The notes under the pieces were generated by a model. That model searched no databases. It was given only the letters and a program-made list of their open reading frames with translations, and was not told where the DNA came from. The position numbers and the translations under genes were made by a program. A stretch of DNA of 64,000 nucleotides from Achatina immaculata (lineage: Eukaryota; Mollusca; Gastropoda; Stylommatophora; Achatinidae), in the NCBI GenBank assembly GCA_009760885.1, contig CM019693.1, forward strand, positions 50,168,853 through 50,232,852, read 5' to 3'. This document shows positions 41,643 through 54,000 of this stretch, piece by piece (the first letter of the stretch is position 1; each line of letters begins with the position of its first letter).

Positions 41643-41734
41643 CACAGAGCACTTTACGTAGACCTTTGTTGTTTGTGCATATGTGTGTTGCATGCAGATG
41701 CTTTTATAGATAATTTATGATGTTTTCCTCTCTC

Positions 41735-42152
41735 TGTTGTGATGTGTGTGCATAATATTATTGGTGTTTTATGATGTTTTCCTCTCTTGTTGCCATGTGT
41801 CTACTTGTTATTGTTGATGACATGTGATGTTTTCCTCTCTTGATGCCATGTGTCTACTTGTTATTGTTGATGACATGTGATGTTTTCCTCTCTTGTTTCC
41901 ATGTGTCTACTTGTTATTGTTGATGACATGTGATGTTTTCCTCTCTTGATGCCATGTGTCTACTTGTTATTGTTGATGACATGTGATGTTTTCCTCTCTT
42001 GTTGCCATGTGTCTACTTGTTATTGTTGATGACATGTGATGTTTTCCTCTCTTGATGCCATGTGTCTACTTGTTATTGTTGATGACATGTGATGTTTTCC
42101 TCTCTTGTTGTCATATGTCTACTTGTATTTGTTGATGACATGTGATGTTTTC
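41735..42152 (+). repeat. Minisatellite, ~7 x 53 bp
   Basis: Unit core TGATGTTTTCCTCTCTTGTT, then CCATGTGTCTACTTGTTATT and GTTGATGACATG; GTT/GAT variants alternate. Confidence 0.92.
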
Positions 42153-42217
42153 TTGCGCTTCCTGATTTCATTTATCTTTTTACCAGAATGTAGATAGTAG
42201 TTGGAGGGCCCAGAAAC

Positions 42218-42490
42218 TTTTCTGTGTTATGGTCTGTTTTGAAAGTGCTGAGAAACTTTTCTATGTCATGGTCTGTTCTAAAAGTTCTGAGAAACTTTTC
42301 TGTGTTATGGTCTGTTCTGAAAGTTCTGAGAAACTTTTCTGTGTCATGGTCTGTTCTGAAAGTTCTGAGAAACTTTTCTGTGTCATGGTCTGTTCTAAAA
42401 TTTCTGAGAAACTTTTCTGTGTCATGGTCTGTTCTGAAAGTTTTGAGAAACTTTTCTGTGCCATGGTCTGTTCTGAAAGTTCTGAGAAAT
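42218..42490 (+). repeat. Minisatellite, 7 x 39 bp
   Basis: Unit core GAGAAACTTTTCTGTGTCAT followed by GGTCTGTTCTGAAAGTTCT. Frames of 85-134 codons on both strands are repeat artefacts. Confidence 0.93.
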
Positions 42491-42584
42491 CTAAAGTTGT
42501 GGGTACCATGAAGTGCATGTAACACTAGCAGGAAACTGAGAAGAGAATTGTTTCTGGTAGATATTATCATCATCAAACTTAGAC

Positions 42585-43010
42585 AAACTTAGACGATTAA
42601 AGAAACTACATGTAACAGACTTAGAAGATTAAAGAACCTACATTACATGTAATAGACTTAGAGGATTAAAGAACCTACAGTACATGTAACAGACTTAGAC
42701 GACTATAGAACATAGAGTGCATGTAACAGATTTAGACGATTATAGAACATAGAGTGCATGTAACAGACTTAGACGATTATAGAACGTACAGTGCATGTAA
42801 TAGACTTAGACGATTATAGAACAGACAGTGCATGTAACAGACTTAGAGGATTAAAGAACCTACAGTACATATAACAGACTTAGAGGATTAGGATTAAAGA
42901 ACCTACAGTACATGTAACAGACTTAGAGGATTAAAGAACCTACAGTACATGTAACAGACGATTAAATAATCTACAATATATATACCAGACTTAGACGATT
43001 GAAGAATCTA
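42585..43010 (+). repeat. Minisatellite, ~11 x 37 bp
   Basis: Unit core GTAACAGACTTAGAGGATTA followed by AAGAACCTACAGTACAT, with a ~10-bp insertion in one unit near 42885. Confidence 0.9.
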
Positions 43011-43017
43011 CATGTAG

Positions 43018-43040
43018 ATTTTTTGTACTGTACAAAAAAT
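43018..43040. other. Perfect 11-bp palindrome
   Basis: ATTTTTTGTAC and GTACAAAAAAT flank a single T. It can form a tight hairpin on either strand. No element boundary or gene is obvious beside it. Confidence 0.6.
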
Positions 43041-43194
43041 TCTCTTGAAACTTCTAAAATATCTATAACGTGATTATGTCTGTACGTGTCCTGAAATTTG
43101 AAAAGAAAAAAGTACAGGTACTGAGTTCAAAATGTCTTGTTTTTATCTTCTTATCCACGGCTGCGTGCTCATTTTCATTCACAGACCAGAAAAT

Positions 43195-43535
43195 TCCTGT
43201 CAGAATTTGTGAATAAGTAGTCTATAAGTTGTCATAAACTTAGTCTAGATATAGTTATAAATGTAGTCTATAAATAATTATACATTTAGTCTATAAGTAG
43301 TTATAAACTTCATCTATACATCACTCGCATGGTACATAGCAATATACCAGTCTATACTTCACCAACATGGCACATAGCAATATTAAAGTCTATACATAAC
43401 TCACATGGAACATATCAATATTCCAATCTATACGTAACCCACATGGCACATATCAATATTCCAGTCGATACACCACAAACATATCACACACCAATATTAC
43501 AGTCTATACCTCATCCACACAGCACGTAACAATTT
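43195..43535 (+). repeat. Degenerate repeats before the satellite
   Basis: Loose TAGTCTATAAGTAGTTATAA units (43205-43310), then ~37-bp CACATGGCACATAGCAATAT units (43325-43530). Confidence 0.7.
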
Positions 43536-43559
43536 TACAACACAATATTTCAGGTTGCC

Positions 43560-46500
43560 CTTATCCTTATCTATCTTGCCAGTAGACGATCTCTCTGGCC
43601 ACTAGATGATCTCTCCAATGATGATCTCTCTGACCATTAGATGATCTCTCTTGCCACTAGATGATCTCTCCAATGATGATCTCTCTGACCATTAGATGAT
43701 CTCTCTTGCCACTAGATGATCTCTCCAATGATGATCTCTCTCGCCATTAAATGATCTCTCTGGCCACTAGATGACCTATCTGGCAATTAGATGATCTCTC
43801 TATCTACTACAAGATCTCACTGACTACTAGACCATCTCTCTGGCCACTAGATGATCTTGTTGGACACTAGATGATCACTCTGGCAATTAGATGATCTCTC
43901 TGGGCATTAGATAATCTCTTTGGACACTAGATGATCTATCTGGCCATTAGATGATCTCTCTGGGCATTAGATGATCTCTCCGGCCATTAGATCATCTCTT
44001 TGGCCATTAGATGATCTCTCTCGCCACTAGATGATCTCTCCTGCGATAGATAATCTCACTGGCTACTAGGCCTTCTCTCTGGCCACTAGATGATCTCTCT
44101 GGTAACCTCTCTGACCACTAGATGATCTTTCTGGCCGCTAGATGATTTCTCTGTAAACTGTGTGATCTCTCTGGATAAAGGATGATCTGTATGACAACTA
44201 GATGATCTAATGAATAGTCATTTATAATGTATGTAGTTACTTCTGCACTGAGTGAATGTTTAAGAGTGAAACGTAAATGTAATATTTTATTTTATGTCTC
44301 TCAGCTTCAATGTTAAAGAACTAGATGATTTATCTGGGCACTAGATGATCTCTATGGTAGCTAGATGTTCTCTCTGGTCACTAAATGATCTCACTGGCCA
44401 CTGGACGCTTCCATTGGCGATTAGATGTTCACAGTAAAAACTATATATGCTTACACTGGCCACTAGATGATCTCACTGGTCGCTAAATGATCACAATGAC
44501 CACTAGATGACCACACTGACCACTAAATGATCACACTGATCTCACTGACATCTAGATGACAAAACTGACTACCAGATGATCTTACTGGCCACTAGATGAT
44601 TTGACTGGCCACTAGACCCTTACACTGACCACTAGATGATCACACTGACCACTAGGTGATTTCAGTGGCCATTAGATGACCACGCTGACCACTAGATTAT
44701 CTAACTGGGCATTAGATGCTTACATTGACCACTAGATGATCTCATTGGCCTCTAGAAGCTTACACTGGCCACTAGATAATGACAATGGTCACTAGATGCT
44801 ACAACTGGCCACGAGATCATGTCACTGGACACTAGATACATACACTGGCCACTAGATGACCTCACTGGACACTAGATACTTACACTGGCCACTAGATGAC
44901 CTCACTGGCTGCTAGATGCCTACACTGGCCATTAGATGATCTCACTGACCACTAGATGGTTACAGTGGCCACTAGATGATCTCACTAGCCATTAGATGCT
45001 TATATTGGCTGCGAGATGATCTCACTGGCCATTAGATCCTTTCATTGGCCACTAAATGACCTCACTGTCCACTAGATGGTTACACTGGCCAATAGATGAT
45101 CTCACTGGCCGTTAGGTGCTTAAACTGGCCACATGATGGTCTTACTGGCCACTAGATGCTTACACGGGCCACTAGGTGATATCATTAGACATTAGATGCC
45201 TACACTGGCCACTAGATGCTTGCACTTGCCAATTCATGATCTCACTGGCCACTAGATGCTTACACCTTGTCACTAGATGCTTACACTAATCATTGATGAC
45301 CTCACTCGACACTAGATGCTTACACTGGCCAATAGATTCTTACACTGCTACTAGATGCTTACACTGGCCAATAGATTCTTACACTGGCAACTAGATGCTT
45401 ACACTGGCCATTTATGATCTCACTGGCCATTAGATAATCTCATTGGCCACTAAATGATCTCACTGGTCTCTAGAAGATCAAACTGGCCACTAGATTATCT
45501 CACTTCCCACTAGATGCTTGCACAGGACACTAGATGATCTCATTGGCTACTATAGATGCTTCAAATGCAGCTATGTGATCTTACTGGCCACAAGATGCTA
45601 ACAGCGACCACTACATGATCTCAATGGCCACTAGATGCCTACTCTGGACACTAGATGATCTCATTGGCCATTAGATGCTAACACTGCCAGTAGATATTTA
45701 CTCTGGCTGCTAAAGGATCTTACAGAATATATAATTCTACACTGGTTACTAGATAATCTCATTGGTCACTAGATGATATCATTTACCGATGGATGCTTAC
45801 AATAAACACGAGAAGCTCTTACAAGATACAAAATGATCTCACTGGCCACTAGAATCTTACACTGGAATCTATATGACCTAATTTTCCCATAAATGTTCTC
45901 ACTGGAAACTATGTGCTTACACTGGCCATTGATGATCTCAATGGCCACAAGATAATCTCACTGGCCACTAGATGATCTCACGGGCACTAGATGATCTCAC
46001 TGGACTCTAGATGATCTAACTGGCCACTAGTTGATCTCACTGACCACCACATTACAATGGCCACTAGATGCTTACACTGTCAATGAGATATTTACACTGT
46101 CAATGAGATATTTAGACTGACAAGTAGATGTTTACACTTTCCACTAGTTGATCTCACTGGCCACTAGATACTTACACTGGCCACTAGTTGATCTCACTGG
46201 CCACTAGTTGATCTCACTGTCCACTAGATGCTTACACTGGCCACTAGTTGATCTCACTGGCCACTAGATGATTATAATGGTCATTTGATATTTACACTGG
46301 CCACTAGATGTTTACAATGGCCACTAGTTGATCTCACTGTCCACTAGATGTTTACACTGGCCACTAGTTGATCTCACTGTCCACTAGATGTTTACACTGG
46401 CCACTAGTTGATCTCATTGGCCACTAGAGAATTATAATGGCCATTAGATATTTACACTTGCCACTAGTTGAGCTCACTGTCCACTAGATATTTACACTGG

Positions 46501-47202
46501 CCACTAGATGTTTACATTTGCCACTAGTTGAGCTCACTGTCCACTAGATATTTACACTGACCACTAGATGTTTACACTTGCCACTAGTTGATCTCACTGT
46601 CCACTAGATGTTTACACTGGTCACTAGTTGATCTTAGTAGCCACTAGATGCTTACACTGGCCACTGTTTGATCTCACTGGTAACTAGATGTTTACAATGG
46701 CCACTAGTTGATCTCACTGCAGACTAGTTGATCTTACTGTCCACTAGATGCTTACTGGCCATTAGATGTTTACACTGCACTCTAGTTGATCTCACTAACA
46801 ACTAGATGTTTACATTGCCCACTAGTTGATCTCACTTGCCATTAGATATTTACACTGTCCACTAGATGTTTTCTCTGTCCACTAGTTGATCTCACTGGCC
46901 ACTAGATATTTACACTGGCCACTAGATGTTTTCTCTGTCCACTAGTTGATCTCACTGGGAACTAAATATTTACACTGGCCACTAGATGTTTAATCTGCAT
47001 AATAGTTGATCTCACAGGCCATTAGATATTTACACTGGCCACTAGATGTTTACTCTGCATAATAGTTGATCTCACTGGCCACTAGATATTTACACTGGCC
47101 ACTAGATGTTTACTCTGCATAATAGTTGATCTCACTGGCCACTAGATATTTACACTGGCCACTAGATGTTTACACTGGATACTAGATATTTACACTGACC
47201 AT
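43560..47202 (+). repeat. ~20-bp CTAGATG satellite, right block A
   Basis: Same family as 10266-15527. Subfamilies in order: GATGATCTCTCTGGCCACTA (43.57-44.2 kb, with a 55-bp higher-order unit at 43.6-43.74), mixed GATCTCACTGG/GCTTACACTGG pairs (44.3-46.0), CTAGTTGATCTCACTGGCCA paired with CTAGATATTTACACTGGCCA (46.0-46.9) and a 60-bp three-unit array (46.87-47.18). A short unique insert interrupts at 44210-44310. Confidence 0.95.
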
Positions 47203-47214
47203 TAGATATCAACC

Positions 47215-47999
47215 TATAAAACAAGGGGTGAGACAAGGATGTGTACTATCTCCAGACCTTTTTTTCTCTGTACAACGAGAATATTCTAAGAACAATCATC
47301 ACAGAACCAGGTATAAAAATTGGAGAATACAATATTAACAACCTTCTGTATGCTGACGACACAGTACTGATAGCTGAGAACCAACAAGACCTGCAAAATC
47401 TCTTGGATAAAGTGGCCAAAGAAAGTGAACAGAAAGGCCTTACTTTGAACATCAAAAAGACAGAGACTATGGTTATATCTAAGAAACACAATCCACCAGC
47501 ATGCAGTATAAAATTAAATGGAACTATTCTAAAGCAGGTGGAGAAATTCAAATACCTTGGAGCAGTAATAACTTCAGATGGGAAATACAGAACAGAAATT
47601 AGAAACAGAATAGGCCAAGCAAAGACTGCATTTCAGAGAATGAGAAACTTATTAGCTAACACATCTTTATCAATGAATGTTAGAAAACGAGTCCTAAAAT
47701 GCTATATTGAACCTATCTTGTTATATGGAAGTGAATCATGGACAATAGGCAGGTCTGCACAAAAATCATTGGAAGCAGTAGAAATGTGGTTTATTAGAAG
47801 AATGTTGCGAATCCCCTGGACAGCAAAAATAACTAATGAAGAATGTAGGAGAAGAGCTGGAGAGACAAAAAACCTTGTCAAAAAGATAAGAGAGAGACAA
47901 TGTACTTTCATGGGGGATGCAGTGAGAAGAGGGGGCATTGAAAATATTATAACAACAGGAAAAATAGAAGAAGATCAAGAGGAAGACCAAGAGAAATGA
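47215..47999 (+). pseudogene. LINE reverse transcriptase C-terminal part
   Basis: KQGVRQGC is followed by a one-base gain in a T-run near 47265, then the long frame with LLYADDTVLIAENQQDLQNL, KFKYLGAVITSDGKYRTEIR, ILLYGSESWTIGRSAQKSLE and MLRIPWTAKITNEECRRRAG. A second frameshift near 47970 ends the frame early (EEDQEEDQEK). Better preserved than the copy at 166-1852. Confidence 0.88.
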
Positions 48000-48135
48000 T
48001 ACTGGACAGTCTGACGGGATGGTGTGAGAGGAGATCACCAACTGAGCTGATGGCATGCATGAAGGATCGTGTACTCTGGAGAAGCGTAATAGCCAACGTC
48101 AGTCGGCACGGCACATGATGATGATGATGATGATG

Positions 48136-48470
48136 ACTCAGTTCCAGTTATGTAGTAGACTCTGTTCCAGTTATGTTTTATACTCTGTTCCAGTTATGTA
48201 GTAGACTCAGTTCTAGTTATGTAGTAGACTCAGTTCCAGTTATGTAGTAGACTCAGTTCTAGTTATGTAGTAGACTCAGTTCTAGTTATGTAGTAGACTC
48301 AGTTCTAGTTATGTAGTAGACTCAGTTCTAGTTATGTAGTAGACTCAGTTCTAGTTATGTAGTAGACTCAGTTCTAGTTATGTAGTAGACTCAGTTCTAG
48401 TTATGTAGTAGATTCAGTCCTATTTATGTAGTAGACTCAGTTCCAGTTATGTACTAGACTTAGTTCCACT
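48136..48470 (+). repeat. Minisatellite, ~14 x 23 bp inside the LINE tail
   Basis: Unit ACTCAGTTCTAGTTATGTAG plus TAG; it sits between the two (ATG)n-tailed 3' ends. Confidence 0.93.
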
Positions 48471-48558
48471 TATGGCTTGCATGAAGGATCGGGTACTCTG
48501 GAGAAGCATAATAGTCAAAGCAAGTCGCCACGGCACATGATGATGATGATGATGATGA

Positions 48559-50605
48559 TTAGATATTTACACTGGCCACTAGATATTTATTCTGCCCACT
48601 AGTTGATCTCACTGGCCACTAGATATATAAACCTGCCACTAGATATTTTTACTGCCCACTAGATGTTTACACTGGCCACTAGTTGATCTCACTGGCCAGT
48701 AGATAATTACACTGGCAACTACACGATATAATTGGTAACTAAATGATTACAGTGGCTACTAGATGCTTACACTGGCAACTAGATGCTTACACTTAGATGC
48801 TTACACTGGCCACTAGATGCTTACACTGGCTAATAAATTCTTACACTGGCCACTAGATGCTTACACTGGCTAATAAATTCTTACACTGGCCACTAGATGC
48901 TTACACTGGCTAATAAATTCTTACACTGGCAACTAGATGCTTACACTGGCTAATAAATTCTTACACTGGCAACTAAATGCTTACACTGGCCACTAGATGC
49001 TTACACTGGCTAATAAATTCTTACACTGGCCACTAGATGCTTACACTGGCTAATAAATTCTTACACTGGCCACTAGATGCTTACACTGGCTAATAAATTC
49101 TTACACTGGCAACTAGATGCTTACACTGGCCACTAGATGCTTACACTGGCTAATAAATTCTTACACTGGCCACTAGATGCTTACACTGGCTAATAAATTC
49201 TTACACTGGCCACTAGATGCTTACACTGGCCACTAGATGCTTACACTGTCCACTAAATGCTTACACTAGCAATTTATGATCTCACTGGGCATTAGATAAT
49301 CTTACTGGCCACTAGATGCTAACAGCGACCACTAGATGATCTCATTGGCCACTAGATGCTTAATCTGGACACTAGATGATCTCAATGGCCATTAGATGCT
49401 AACACTGGCCAGTAGATATTTACTCTGTCCACTAAAGGATCTTACTGGATATATAACTCTACACTGGCTACTAGATGATATCACTTGCTAGTAGATGATA
49501 TCACTTACCATTAGATGCTTACAATGACCGCGTCATGCTCTTACTAGATAGAAATTGATCTCACTGGCCACTATAATCATACACTGGAATCTGGATGATC
49601 TCACTGGTCTCTAAATGATCTCACTGGCCACTAGGTGCTTACACTGCCCATTGACGATCTCACTGACCACTAGATAATCTCACTGGATACTACATGATCT
49701 GACAGGCCACTAGATGCTTACACTGGCCACTAAATTATATCAATGGCCATTAGATGATTACACTGGCCTCAAGATGCTTATACTGGCCAATACATGATCT
49801 CACTTACCACTAGATGATTACACTGGCCACTAGATGATTACACGAACCACTAGATGCTTGCACTTGCCAATTCATGATCTCACTGGCCACTAGATGCTTA
49901 CACTTTGTCACTAGATGCTTACACTAATCATTGATGACCTCACTGGACACTAGATGATTCACTAGATGCTTACACTGGCCAATAGATTCTTACACTGGCT
50001 AATAGATGCTTACACTGGCCACTAGATGCTTACGCTGGCAATTAAATGCTTACACTGGCCAATAGATTCTTACACTGGCAACTAGATGCTTACACTGGCC
50101 ATTTATGATCTCACTGGCCATTAGATAATCTCATTGGCCACTAAATGATCTCACTGGTCTCTAGAAGATCAAACTGGCCACTACATTATCTTACTTGCCA
50201 CTAGATGCTTGCACAGGACACTAGATTATCTCATTGGCTACTATAGATGCTTCAAATGCAGCTATGTGATCTTACTGGTCACAAGATGCTAACAGCGACC
50301 ACTACATGATCTCAATGGCCACTAGATGCCTACTCTGGACACTAGATGATCTCACTGGCCATTAGATGCTAACACTGCCAGTAGATATTTACGCTGGCCA
50401 CTAAAGGATCTTACTGGATATATGATTCTACACTGGCTACTAGATAATCTCATTGGGAATTGATGCTTACACTGGTCACTAGATGATATCATTTACCGAT
50501 GGATGCTTACAACAACCATGAGAAGCTCTTACTAGATACAAAATGATCTCACTGGCCACTAGAATCTTACACTGGAATCTCTTTGATCTCATTTTCCACT
50601 AAATG
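48559..50605 (+). repeat. ~20-bp satellite, right block B
   Basis: Contains a very regular 40-bp higher-order array at 48.78-49.25 kb (CACTAGATGCTTACACTGGC then TAATAAATTCTTACACTGGC) and two copies of a ~0.35-kb block also found at 45.59-45.94 kb. Confidence 0.95.
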
Positions 50606-50616
50606 ATCTCACTGGA
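50606..50616 (+). repeat. Target-site duplication, left
   Basis: ATCTCACTGGA, repeated at 53175-53185 across the LINE. The related block at 45.9 kb shows the unoccupied site. Confidence 0.7.
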
Positions 50617-50816
50617 GCCCCGTGTGGTACCCGGGATCTGCAAAGAATAGGACCACTGTACCCTACCATGCATGATCGTAAAAGGCGACTAAGGAGGGTT
50701 CAGCATAGGGCCAGCAACCCTATCTGGTAAAAAACTATCAGACTGCTACAGAAACAGAAGCAAGGGAAAAAGCAAATGCAGGTGGAAGGAGAAATGCGTA
50801 TCAGGAAACTGAGCCC

Positions 50817-51877
50817 ATGAAGGTTGTGGATGAAAGCCAGCCACTGGAAGTCCCCAGCCCGACTGCAGACCTCCTGGAACCTAAACAAAAGATGCAAATA
50901 GGCAGCTGGAATGTAAGAACACTAAACCAGACTGGAAAACTAGCACAAACCATCAAGGAAATGCACAGATACAAACTAGACATACTAGGAATACAAGAAG
51001 CAAGATGGACAGGACAAGGCAGAAGGAAATTAACAACACAGCACACAGAAGATACAATAATATGGTCAGGTAAAGAAGATCTTCATGAAGGAGGAGTAGC
51101 ATTGATTATAACAAAAGAAGCATCAAGAGCATTGCTGAAATGGACCCCAATAAATGAGAGATTATTATATGCACGGTTCAACTCAAGATTCACGAAGCTG
51201 TCTATTATAGTTTGTTATGCACCAACAGAAGCAGCTGAAGAGGAATTAAAAGAAGATTTTTACAACAGCCTCCAAGCCACAGTAGAAACAATACCCAAGC
51301 ATGATATGCTACTCATCTTGGGCGACTTCAATGCAAAAGTAGGTGAAGGAAATGAAGATAGAAGAAGAATCATGGGAAGAGAAGGAATCGGAGAAATAAA
51401 TGAAAATGGAGAAAGACTGTGCAGTTTCTGTGAAGAAAACATGATGACCATCGGAGGGACAATTTTCCAACACAAAAACATCCATAAGGTGACTTGGAGG
51501 TCACCAGACAAAACACAGAAAACCAAATCGATCACATACTAATAAACAACAAGTGGAAACGGTCACTACAAGATGTACGAGCAAGGAAAGGAGCAGATAT
51601 AGGAAGTGATCACAACCTTCTGGTAGCAAAAATAAAACTAAAATTAAGGAAAGCCAGAATCGGAGAACACAGAAAGATACATTTTGATACAAGAAAACTG
51701 ATAGACCAGCAAACAAGAAATGAATTCTCAATAATACTTAAGAACCGCTTCAGTGTCCTACAAGACGAAGCAGAAATGTCCATATTAGAGTTCAATAAAA
51801 CACTACAGGAAACAGCAAAAGAGGTGCTGGGATATCGGAAAAGGAGAAAAGAGGAATGGATAAGTGAGACCACATAG
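50817..51877 (+). pseudogene. LINE endonuclease (one frameshift)
   Basis: MKVVDESQPLEVP starts the frame, then KMQIGSWNVRTLNQTGKLAQ, ILGIQEARWTGQG, IIVCYAPTEAAEEELKED, LLILGDFNAKVGEGNEDR and, after a frameshift near 51525, NQIDHILINNKWKRSLQD and GADIGSDHNLLVAKIKLKL. All metal/catalytic motifs (N, E, D-x-N, SDH) are readable. A TAG at 51875-51877 ends the second frame. Function would be target-site nicking; the break prevents expression of the full protein. Confidence 0.85.
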
Positions 51878-51982
51878 GAAAAGATAGAGCAAAGAAAAGA
51901 AATCAAGAAAAAATTACTGAACACCAAATCACAACGGCTTAAAGAACGAGTTTTAAGTAATTATGCACAAAAAGACAAAGAA

Positions 51983-53159
51983 GTGAAGGAATCATGCCGT
52001 CAAGATAAACGTCAATATTATGACAACTTAGCAGAAACAGCAGAGAAAGCAGCATATACAAATGACATGAAAACCATATATAAAATCACAAAGCAGATGA
52101 CAGGTAACTTCAATACAAGATGTGAAAGTGCAGTAAGAACACAAAATGGACAACTGGTCAGTGGAGAAAGAGAAAAAATTGAAAGATGGAGGGAACACTT
52201 TAACACCCTACTAAACAGAACACAAGCAGCACAAGCAATAGATATACCTGAAGCAAAAGTGGAACTAAACATCAATACAGGACCAATAACAATAAATGAA
52301 GTAAAAGAGGCGATAAAGAAGCTAAAATCAGACAGGGCACCAGGTGAAGATGAAGTGACTGCTGAGATGTTGAAAGCAGAAGAAACAGAAACACCAAACA
52401 ACTTTGCCGGATATTACAACAAATTTGGGATTTAGAAAAAGCCCCAGAGGAGTGGAAAACTGGTCTTATAGTAAAACTACCAAAGAAGGGTGACCTCAGA
52501 GATTGCGGGAACTGGAGAGGCATTACCCTACTGCCACTCAGAGTAGATAACAAGTTAGTGGAGGAGGTCAACGAATTTGTATACCTTGGCAGCAGAGTAG
52601 TAGAAAATGGAGACAGCACAGAGGACATCAACAGCAGACTTACTAGAGCAAACCAGGCTTTTGCAATGCTACAGAATATATGGAAATCAAATAAACTAAG
52701 CATAATATGAAAATCAGGATATTTAAGAGTAATGTTCTAAGTGTACTACTCTATGGAAGTGAATGCTGGAAAATCACCAAAACCATAGAAAACAAGTTGA
52801 ATTCTTTCCAGACTAAATGTTTACGTAGAATTAAAAAAATATTTTGGCCAAACACCATAAGAAATAACATCTTATTGGCAGAAATGCAGATGAAACCACT
52901 GACAACAATTATTGAGGAAAGACGCTGGCGATGGTTGGGACATGTGCTCCGAATGACTGACAACTCACTACCAAAAATAGCACTAAGATGGACACCACAG
53001 GGGAGCAGAAGTAAGGGTAGACCAAAAGAGACATGGAGAAGAACAACAGAAAGGATGCTGAGCAATAGAGGGCTCACCTGGTCAAGAGCAGAAAAAAAGG
53101 CGAAAGACAGGCATTTGTGGAAAACCCTTGCGGAAGCCCCATGTGCCCTGGGCACTTAA
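51983..53159 (+). pseudogene. LINE RT remnant with palm deletion and C-terminus
   Basis: The first frame covers the RT N-terminal region (TINEVKEAIKKLKSDRAPGE) to a stop at 52435. Shifted sequence continues APEEWKTGLIVKLPKKGD and CGNWRGITLL, then jumps directly at about 52535 to VDNKLVEEVNEFVYLGSRVV. Fingers/palm blocks including YADD, several hundred bp, are absent. The last frame gives VLSVLLYGSECWKITKTIEN, RRWRWLGHVLRMTDNSLPK and SKGRPKETWRRTTER, ending near 53159. Confidence 0.85.
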
Positions 53160-53185
53160 GGTTCAGAGAGAGATATCTCACTGGA

Positions 53186-53900
53186 AACTAGGTGCTTACA
53201 CTGGCCATTGATGATCTCATTGGCCACTAGATAATCTCACTGGAAACTAGATGATCTCAAGGGCCACTAGATGATATCACTGGACTCTAGATGATCTAAC
53301 TGGCCACTAGCTGATCTCACTGACCACTACATTACAATGGCCACTAGATGCTTACACTGTCAATGAGATATTTACACTGACAAGTAGATGTTTACACTTT
53401 CCACTAGTTGATCTCACTGGCCACTAGATGTTTACACTGGCCACTAAAAGCTTACCCTGCTCACTAGTTGATCTCACTGGCCACTAGATGTTTACACTAG
53501 CCACTAGATGCTTACACTGGCCACTAGTTGATCTCACTAGCCACTAGATGTTTACACTGGCCACTAGTTGATCTGACTGGCTACTACATGTTTACACTGG
53601 CCAATATATCCTTAAGCTATCTACAAGACGATTTCACTGGACACTAAAATCTTACAGTGGAGAATATTTGATTACACTGGGCACTATATGATTACACCGG
53701 TCACTAAATGCTTACACTGGCCACTAATTGATTACACTGGGCACTATATGATTACACCGGTCACTAAATGCTTACACTGGCCACTAATTGATTTCACTGG
53801 GCATTAGATGCTTACACTGGCCACTAAATGCTTACACTGGCCACTAGTTGATATCACCGGCTACTAGATGCTTACATTGGCCACTAGATGTTTACACTGT
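53186..53900 (+). repeat. ~20-bp satellite, right block C
   Basis: Continues the unit sequence interrupted by the LINE (GGTGCTTACACTGGCCATTG), with CTAGTTGATCTCACTGGCCA units, up to the assembly gap. Confidence 0.93.
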
Positions 53901-54000
53901 NNNNNNNNNNNNNNNNNNNNNNNNNNNNNNNNNNNNNNNNNNNNNNNNNNNNNNNNNNNNNNNNNNNNNNNNNNNNNNNNNNNNNNNNNNNNNNNNNNNN
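53901..54000. other. Assembly gap, 100 N
   Basis: Exactly 100 N, the conventional placeholder for a gap of unknown size. The satellite subfamily differs on the two sides (CCACTAGATGTTTACACTG before, GGCTTACACTGGCTACTAGA after), so real length is likely missing. Confidence 0.97.

Larger units (their letters stand above)
47212..48558 (+). mobile_element. RTE-like LINE 3' half with duplicated 3' end
   Basis: Same family as 146-3242, opposite orientation, 5'-truncated at YQPIKQGVRQG. ATTAGATAT lies on both sides (47203-47211 and just after 48558), and removing the insert restores a satellite unit. The first 3' end with its (ATG)n tail is at 48068-48134, then a 23-bp minisatellite, then a second diverged 3' end (48479-48558) with another (ATG)n. 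Confidence 0.8.
50617..53174 (+). mobile_element. CFDP2-like LINE (RTE type), 5' complete, RT core deleted
   Basis: It starts GCCCCGTGTGGTACCCGGGA with a ~200-bp 5' UTR containing CCAGCAACCCTATCTGG, also recognisable in the LINE at 63142, then endonuclease, the start of RT, and the C-terminal region. At 2.56 kb it is shorter than an intact element because the RT palm is missing. Flanked by ATCTCACTGGA. Proteins with this endonuclease are often annotated craniofacial development protein 2-like in animal genomes. Confidence 0.8.
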
